Shown: piece after piece, positions 56,224 through 64,000 of the stretch | Layout: each line of letters opens with the position of its first letter | How positions within the stretch are numbered: position 1 is the stretch's first letter | NCBI GenBank assembly: GCA_000310025.1 | Contig: FN649743.1 | Span: 603,759 to 667,758, forward strand | Length of the DNA: 64,000 bases | Reading direction: 5' to 3' | Source: Ectocarpus siliculosus | Taxonomy: Eukaryota; Sar; Phaeophyceae; Ectocarpales; Ectocarpaceae | Translations under genes and position numbers: made by a program | Notes under the pieces: model-generated | Told to the model about the DNA's origin: nothing | Databases searched by the model: none | The model's input: the letters and a program-made list of their open reading frames with translations, nothing else

Positions 56224-59200
56224 ATGGTTGAGTTTTCCCCACTACCTGTGCTCTTCGTTTCCAGCGTGGTGAGTTCAAGATGTCTTATAATACAAGTGTA
56301 TGTTTACTAATATTGTTTTCACTCAACTGAGAGTTTTTTTTCTGATTTTTTGTTGAGTTTTGGGCGGCAGGACACATGTTTCGGCGAGGCGATCATTGTC
56401 ATCGCCAACAGCCAGGAACAGAAATACATGGGCGTGAAATGTGGGTGGTCGGGCGAACGCGCACGGCCCCAGGACCCACCCTCTCAAAGACACCACTACG
56501 TGCCGCGTGTTGTTTCGCCTTACACGAGGGTGACACTTTTTCGTTGCATGCAGACGGCTGCGCACGGTATGTCTCTGAAGGGGGGGGGGGCGGGATGGGC
56601 CTTCGCGTGTCTGAATGTCAAATTGGCCGCCTTTTTCTCCACGCCACTTCTCGTCGGGGGGGCGGGGATCTCCGGAGTGACAGATAGTGTACGTAGACGT
56701 TTCATGTCGCGCTGGAAAAGGGCGGCTGATGATTGGTCCAGCACTCGGCTCGATCGATGCCCGTTCGCGTTCTATATCCGTGGAGAGGACGGGGTACGCT
56801 TGTGCGGCGGGCGGGAGGGAAGGGGGGGATATGCTCTTGAACTCTTCAACCGCCGACAACATGAGAAAGAGTACGTTTCACACGGCTCGTCTTCCTGCTT
56901 ACGCGCGTAGCTGACTGGAATTGCTTTCCGAAGTAAAAATCATCTGGATGATATGCATGTGTGACTAAACGCCGATATCGAACTTAGTGCATTGGGGCTG
57001 CTGATTGCGTATCGTCGAGTTCTGGTTTGGATGACGGCTTGTTCAATGGCACAGCCATTTGAAGCGTAAAGGTAAAGACGTCACATCGGTGGTGTTGAAA
57101 GTGAGATCCGTACAATAGCGACAGCAACACGCGTGTCCCTCGGACCGGACCCTTACCAACTTTACCTATCGTCGAAAGTTGTTGTCGGTGAGGGCACACA
57201 CGCATATGGCACTCGTTACGCCGTCGTCTACCTCGTCTTGGAGACGATTACCGATGCGCCGGCGTCGTGCCGTGGTCGAGTCGTTGGTCTCGCGGATCGG
57301 TATACCAACTTTGTTCTGTTATTGCGTAGGTTCTGCTTGTTTGTCTTGCATTCTTGTTCTATCTGTCTGTCTGCCTGTCAGTCTACCAGTGTCTTTGTCG
57401 TGCCTAACGATTGTCTGTTTTTCTGTCTTTCATTGACGCGACGCAACGACTCTCAGCTCTACACGATCTCAGCGTTCGATGCCGAGGGCGGCGATGGCAA
57501 CGGGACCAAGGCCTGGGCTATCTTCTGCGGCCTCATCTCCTCCTTCATCAGCGGAATCCTGGCATTCTTGCAGGTGTCTAACAGCAAGCCCTCCGGTGTT
57601 GTCGTTGTTTTTGGTTGTCTACTTGTGTGAAGGTGACCGTAAGAACTTGTTCACGTCTCCCGGAGGTTTGTTGAGGTTGTCTCGCTGTTTTCACACAGGC
57701 TGTTGCCATCGGCTGGTCGCGTTGCCGATGACGTCGTTCGCTGGTGTGTACTGGTGATTTCATTTTTAGTTGTCGCTTTCCCACGTGATGAGAGAACGAA
57801 CGTTAAGCCGATGGTATTTGTGTTGTGCTTTCTTTTCCGCCGTCTTTGTTACAGTACGATTTTGCTCGCAATTGTTTTCCAACAGCACTCATGTACTACT
57901 GCTGTAGTAATGCGAGCGCGTGTCGATTCTATCGTCTGCTCAGTTGCGCCTCTGTAGATGCCTCCTCTCGATGAAAAATATCCGCCAAACGGTACCTGCA
58001 TGCTGCCCGCTTGAGGAGTACGAGGGCCGACGGGGGCTAGACTGCCGTTGGGCTTGCCGACCGTTGTTCGATACCGTGCTTGGCTTCCTTTCTTTTTATT
58101 TACAGGTTTTTTACCACTTATTGAGGACGTGATGTCGTTTTTTCCCTTCTTGAACCTGACGGTTTCCTTCTTGACCCCCCCCCCTCCCCCCAATGTCTTC
58201 GGTTCTTGCGATATGCCGACGCTGCTGCTGGTTGCGTAGGCACGGGGTAAGGGAGACATGGTCCACAAGTTCCAGAAGTTCATCGCTCTCTTTTTCTTCC
58301 TCTGGTGGACTCTCGGGGCCGGTGAGTCGGCAACACCCCCCGCCTGGCCTGGCTAGTGAAACATTGGACATACGCCGCCTCGCTTGGCACGGATGCAACC
58401 GTGTGAATGGTTCAAACAAGAGACAGCAGACTTGCGTCATTCCCTCTTTCTTTTTTTTTGTGCACCCAACTTACTGAATTTTGCCTACCAGAAACTGAAG
58501 CCGGCGTTGATAATCACCCCCATTAATGTTGAGGCTATGAAGCCGTAGCGCCTGAAGCGTATGGTACCCCGGAAGGATTAAGCTTGGTCTCTCGGAAGTG
58601 CCGAGGAAGTAGAATTGACCGCGGGATCTCCGCTCATGCGTGAACCTGTAGTGCGTGTATCCGCGGAGAGGGTTCATTCAGGCCCTGGAAAGTGTTGGAA
58701 GGTTTGCGATGGATGGAACCATGGGCACGAAGAAACGGGGTTCGAGATGATGCGCAACAAGCAGCAAAAAGATATATTTTGTTCAAATGTTTCCGAGCGC
58801 GTCACGCCAAAATTCTAAATGCACATGGAAATAGATGTACCCTTGCCCCGATTTCTATCGCCGTGTATGCATGTAAACTGGCGGACGGTCGCACAACTTC
58901 ACCAACAGATGACTCAGATATAACACCGAACAGGCGCACATTTAGGACAGGCACCGCCGATGATGATAAGATTTGCCGTGCCCGAAATAGTGAAATAATC
59001 AAGCTTCATTTTCGTACACGTGTCGCAGGCATCGGGACGTTCAAGGGGCCCTTTACGATCTCAGGAAACGGTTACTTCGCGGGCTGGATCGCCTTCGCGG
59101 CCTCCCTCAAGTACGCCTACGGCACCAACGACGCCGTCAGGGGCTTCGCCGACCGCGCCGCTGATGCAATGAAGGTAATGGCGGCTCTCTTGTTTCCCGC

Positions 59201-59758
59201 CCCCCCTTGTATGACTTTGGTGTCTCATAAGGTGGAGGTGGTTCTCTTTTTCGTTCCCCCCCATGGTAGGACTACGGTGTGTCGCAACTTTTTGTGTATC
59301 TTTGTCAAGGTGGCTCTCTTATTCTCCCCCTTACGTGACTGTTGGTTAGGGGGGTTTTCGGTATTGGAGTTGTCGAGAGGCTGCATTCAATGATGCCACC
59401 TTGATTCGTTTGGCGATGGTTTTGTGCGTGCGAGTAAACCCTACTTTAGTCGTGGGAAGACAAGTGGTACAACTGGACATGCATGCCCTGGCCGCGCGAT
59501 CCACCCGACAGAAATAGATAGTCTCTTCACCTGACCCGTGTTGTTGGCGTTTCGCCAGTTTTGTCCGTGTGACGTTTAGTGCTCTCGCTCTCTTTTTGGG
59601 TGTCGCCAAGTGTTTTTTGCCAGTGCAACCCGTGTGACACGAGCGTTTGGCTGTTTCGTTTCTCTCACCGTACCTTGCTGCCCTGTCGACAGGAGCACCA
59701 ACCGACGGACCCGGACGCAGGCTTCGACCCGCAAGACCAGGCGGAGGCATACGCCTAA
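56224..59758 (+). CDS. Small four-helix membrane protein, MARVEL/synaptogyrin-like, 6 exons
   Basis: Exons 56224-56268, 56371-56433, 57457-57573, 58240-58321, 59029-59174 and 59693-59758 join in phase to 172 aa. Hydrophobic segments: LPVLFVSSV onward (about 7-28, weak), AWAIFCGLISSFISGILAFL (about 55-74), KFIALFFFLWWTLGAGIGTF (about 85-107) and YFAGWIAFAASLKYAYG (about 117-133). FFLWWTLGAG followed by FKGPFTISGNGYFAGW resembles the third and fourth helices of MARVEL/synaptogyrin-type proteins, which shape or sort membrane vesicles. The C-terminus is short, acidic and cytosolic (EHQPTDPDAGFDPQ). ACAATGG at the start is a good initiation context. Exons 3-6 are strong; exons 1-2 are short and rest on splice signals (GTGAGT and GTGAAA donors) and phase. 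Function is inferred only from topology and the shared motif. Confidence 0.74.
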
Positions 59759-61264
59759 GTCTAAAGCAGCAGCAGCTGCGAGACGGCGGAGTGTTACCTT
59801 AGTGTTGGAAGTAGCTATGATGAGAAAAACGGACAACGGCCAGCGTCGAAACGACGACATGAGAAGCAGAGAGACATGGCGACAGATCGACAACCTGGAG
59901 CGAGCTCGTTGGGGAGGAACAGCTGAGAGTTAGTCGTGAAGCGGGCAGCTTTTCGGTGTGCAATAAGCTGACGCGTGGGGCGGGATGATGGATTGATGTT
60001 GCGCGCAAAAACAAGCAGATGTCGCCCGCGAGCCACACCAGGAGCTTCCGCGCACCAGTCAGGAAGACAAGCGTGGGGCTGAGGCCCACAAGCACGTGGT
60101 GTACGGCCGTTGTTGTTGTCGTCGTTTTTCTCGTTGTTGCTGTTGGTTTTTTGTTTCATGGGTTTGATTTAATGTAGTATATCGAGGCATCCAGTGCGGT
60201 GTGGTGAATACATACGCATACGTCGAGGGGACGTCAAGAGCTTTGGCTCGCAGGTGGGCAAGTTTTCAAGGCCCAAGCACCGCTCGAAAAGCAAGGTGAT
60301 AGGTATAGGGGATAGGCAGCAGCAGCATAGCAGTGATAGCACTTGGGAGTAGATGGGTGGCACGCGGAGGACGTGGAAGGGGAGGAAATGAGCGGCCGTC
60401 CCTTGCGGAATCATAACAGGTGCGGTGGGATTAATGCCGCTCGGAACGTGTAGTTTATGGTCAATTCTTTTAATCTTGGAAGCAGCTGGTGGCTTTTTCG
60501 ATTAAACAATTTATCCATTCGTGGAAAAAAACAGTTGTTGACTTGATGCCATCAACCACTCATGTCAGCCGCCCACGATACGCGTTGGTTGCCTGAGAGA
60601 GATGCGTCAAGTGAGGCATGGAAAGGGGGCATAAAAATCATGACGCACACGAAACAGGCAGAGATGCCCATCAACCGCTCTCCGACTCTTATTTGTGTAC
60701 TTCTGCAGCATCTTTTGTTGGCCGTCCCTGTTTTCTCTTTTTCAATCGCTGACGAAGGGAGAAGCCGGAGCTTATCGACAGATGAAACGTTCCTGGGAAT
60801 TTGCACCACTTTGCTCAACACTGTTTGCCAACTATCGTGTGCGCTACCAATATCCGAACCTCGGCAACGCAACGGCTGTTGTTACTGTGATTGCCTCGCC
60901 GTGTTGCATGTGCTCTCTGCCGTCCCGAGGTTGCCGGAAGACACATCAGCCCTCCTGGACCGATTTTCGAAAGCTCACATTCCACGAAGAGGGAGCCAAT
61001 CAAATGAAGCTAGAATACACGTTATACGTTTTCGGTCAAAGCTCTTTCGACGAGACGGTTCGAAGAAGCCATGTCCGGCATCAACACTGTTTCTGTTACA
61101 GAGGAATCGAAGCGTTGGAAAGCTGTCGACGGGGTGGTGTGTATTTAATGCGACCTACGGCAGCTCTCCCGCTCTTTCAAGCGGCATTTTTTCCAGGGCT
61201 GCTGTCTTCGTTAACGGTTTTTCATGTCGGTATCATTTCCCGCGTTAACCAGAAACCACGGAAC
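59759..61264. other. 3' flank, no supported gene
   Basis: Overlapping open frames in two + strand phases (60562-61248 and 60695-61288) lack a domain, splice support or consistent composition. A diverged repeat segment (about 60960-61180) matches the methyltransferase intron 2 repeat. Confidence 0.45.
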
Positions 61265-61900
61265 AACACAGTTCTTATTGGGCGGTAACTGGCCACCAAG
61301 GTAAATTTTGTACGGCAACTGGTCAGTGCGGTAACATTCTTGTACGGTAACCAGCCACACCGCGGTACAGTAATGCCCAGAAATGTGCATCTTTTTGCGG
61401 GAACTGGTCACCACACGGCATAAAGTAGTAAGTTGTACAGTTAACCACATCATGGCACTTTGGGCCGTGCTTCGTTTGCTTTGAAGTGATCCTTAAGCGT
61501 GTGGTCACCGCCCAACGAACGTGCGCGACACATTCACCGAGCATCACGTCCGTCAACCAAACCAGCATGAAAAACAGGGTGAAAACCAGACGGGACATGC
61601 AACAATGCGATTGCTTCATCAACCGAGGTACTCGACATCAACCAAACAACACTAACGCACTTGTAGTGGTTCTGTGCGGTAGATGGGGTCCTGTTGTTCA
61701 TGCGGTAATGCACTCGCGGTAACTGGAAAGCACGGGAATTGCGATTGTTGAGCGGTAATTTTTTGTACGGTAATGGGAAAATTCAATTTGTTCGTTAACG
61801 GTTTGGGCGTTCGGTAATTCTTATTTTTCACGGGATCACGGGAAAAGGTAGTTACCGTGGTTTTACCGCAGTAGTAAAATTACCGCGGAGAAATTAAGGA
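61265..61900. repeat. Region rich in CGGTAA(C/T) motifs
   Basis: CGGTAAC or CGGTAAT occurs repeatedly on the + strand (around 61285, 61329, 61344, 61702, 61715, 61754, 61769), with complements TTACCG near 61853-61893. Spacing is irregular. It may be an eroded element with subterminal repeats; ends were not defined. Confidence 0.5.
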
Positions 61901-64000
61901 AGACAGCCCTGATTTTTTCTAGCGCTCCCGGGCAAACAAATTGGCCAATCAGAAAACTGCGGGCACCTTTATCTCTCTCTCTAGGTAGCTCGGAACCCCA
62001 CTAAGAAACGTCATGTAACCGTCCTCACTCAGTAGTAAGCAAATTTGCATACTTCTCTGTTCCGACTGGGTCCGTACCAAGTTTTAACATCGATCTGGTC
62101 CAACGGGCGCGGACACCATCCGTGGGGTAGTACTGGCCTCCACAAAACCCGTTGATCTTTTTTATCGTTATTGTTGTAACAAAAACACAACAAATGACAA
62201 ATAAATCTCCTCGTTGATTGTGTGGCTGTCGACCGCGCGAAAGAACGGAAACTGGACGACGTTTTCCGCATTGATTGCAAGATGCCAACAACGCAAAAAG
62301 GATCCCGCCAAACGGATGAATCTTTGCAGCAGACAAAACAAACACAGTTCAGTCTCCATGTATTCTCCCACCCACACTGGTGAAGTCGAAACCACGAAGA
62401 TCGGCCTGACTAAACAAACAGAGAGGCAGCAGCACCCGAGCCGTGTGACGCCCACCCCGCAAAAAATAAACACAGTATCACCGCAAAGGTGAGTGTCGCT
62501 AACAATGATGACGATGGAGAACCGAAAACAACAACACAGCACTCTTTTTCTTACCCTCCCCCCTTCTCTCCTCTCCTCTCGAAAAGAATCTCCGCGGTCC
62601 AATAACTACAACCGCCCAGCCAGGTGGGTTTGTTTCTGGAAAAAAACTGTTGTGTTCTTCACAGCACCACCTGACCTGTAGAATAACAACGCCTGCCTGC
62701 CTTGGTTTTTTCCACACCTACCAATACCACCGTTGAACGACAGGCCAAAAATAACCTCACAAATACTAAATAAATGTAGCGCATACCGGTAGTTATTACG
62801 CACGAATAGAATACTCCCTGTCACTGGCGCCGTGCTACACCCCCCACACGCAATTAGCCACAAAGATACTATAGGCATCGCAAAACAAGGAAAACAGCAG
62901 CAGCAGCAACCGTGGTGGCTTCACAGCTGACTCGAGTTACGTAATAAAACATGCCATGTTGTACCGCCTTTAGTCGATTCTCTGGAATCTTTCTGCACAA
63001 CAAGCCATCCCCAAGATGGACTGAAAGTAACAAACATAAACATTTAACACAGCCTACCGCAGAGGGAGGTGCGGCTCGACACAAGTTGGACAAATCGACA
63101 AAACAAGACAACAAACGACCTAAACGCGAGGGGCGGGAGGCTCGACATAAGTTGGACCAATCAACAAGTAATTAAACAGCTCAACAGAACGAATCAAGGG
63201 GCAACAACCAAAACAACAGCGAATCGTGCACTCAACCATGACACTTCTCCAAACACGAAAAACAGGAGGAGTGCGTCGGGAGAGAGGAAAGGACGCGAAA
63301 GATGCCACATCCCCTCCGGTAGCAACAACATCCGAAGGGTGATTTCTGCTTAGACCTTCGCTTGCTTCTCGCCCAAAACCAAAACGCCTGGCCAACACGC
63401 CATCATCCACGCAGCAACCGGTGTGCTGTGGACATAACTCCTTCAAAAAACCGCGGGCAACGGCATAATAACACAATCATTACCGACAGACAGCTTGCAA
63501 TCGACGAGACCGAACACAGGTGCGGCCGACGCTGGAATGGAATATCGAACCACATGCTCCACTTTTCTGCATGGCTACGTAGGTGCGCAAAATCTAACGA
63601 ATCATCAAAGGTATCGTTGCCTCCACCAAAATTTGATACTACTATTCGTGTTATTATACATGTGCCTTTCTAACAACAGAAAACTAGCCAGCCTGACGAC
63701 AGACGAAACGAAGATCACCGCAAGACATCCTTCACACTGCGTGTGTGTGCGTTCCGAACGGGAATCGAACCGTGAGCGCAACACGCAACAAACCTCATCG
63801 ACAAGAACACCAGACGCATGCACGCAATCGATCACAACCCATGGAGGGGGGAAGGGAAACAGATAAGACCGCTTTCAAAACGAGCAAAAACACGTACTTC
63901 TTTACTGAGACAATACAGGTCGCGATTGCTGCAGCGAATGCGCAGAAACCAATGCTGCAAACAAGACACAAGAGTGTGGGAGTCGGTGGAAGCAAACAAC
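61901..64000. other. Intergenic, no supported gene
   Basis: Only short frames on both strands and A/C-rich stretches; no domain, splice chain, RNA gene or repeat partner recognised up to the window end. Confidence 0.5.

Noticed and set aside
60562-61288. Two overlapping frames of 228 and 197 codons
   Set aside because: They overlap in different phases, lack domains, and the region contains a diverged repeat.

Overview
This is a eukaryotic nuclear window, most likely from a stramenopile and probably a brown alga. Genes are split by many short-to-medium introns with GT-AG or occasional GC-AG borders. Proteins carry long low-complexity Gly/Ala/Gln tracts, and intergenic DNA is filled with decayed Ty3/gypsy, Ty1/copia and LINE-type remnants plus small non-autonomous elements. 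The lineage is inferred from gene structure and retroelement style, not from a marker gene. No rRNA or CRISPR was seen, and no convincing tRNA, although small RNA genes cannot be excluded by eye.

Layout. 1-10 kb: a stop-riddled Ty3/gypsy pol (1.6-4.3 kb), a copy of dispersed repeat family A, a small AT-rich ORF and a foldback repeat. 10.1-18.1 kb (+): a ten-exon TPR-protein gene whose exon phases all agree; its fourth intron has a GC donor and carries a SINE-like insertion. 18-27 kb: repeat family B, a degenerate copia element, a 1-kb foldback element and a 48-bp minisatellite. 27.7-28.4 kb (+): an intact orphan ORF. 29-36 kb: a graveyard of copia 3' ends (polypurine tract plus LTR start), a tandem duplication, opposed LTRs, a copia RT/RNase H remnant split by a CACTA-like miniature element, and a TA-flanked TIR element with a reiterated motif. 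37-39.5 kb: an RCC1-like fragment, then an array of about nine units alternating in orientation. 40.3-41.9 kb (-): a LINE 3' end carrying a second copy of the SINE-like element.

43-60 kb is a gene-rich block. It holds a METTL21-type lysine methyltransferase (+, three exons), a bL25-family organellar ribosomal protein (-, seven exons, 402 aa, convergent with the methyltransferase) and a small four-helix membrane protein (+, six exons, 172 aa, divergent from bL25). Exon phases close exactly in all three. A 100-N assembly gap with poly-G flanks lies in the first bL25 intron. 60-64 kb shows only a CGGTAA-motif region and no supportable gene.

The genes look like unrelated housekeeping loci and do not form one pathway. 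The most unusual structures are the alternating palindromic array, the SINE-like element with C-rich end and long target duplications, and several small TIR or foldback elements.
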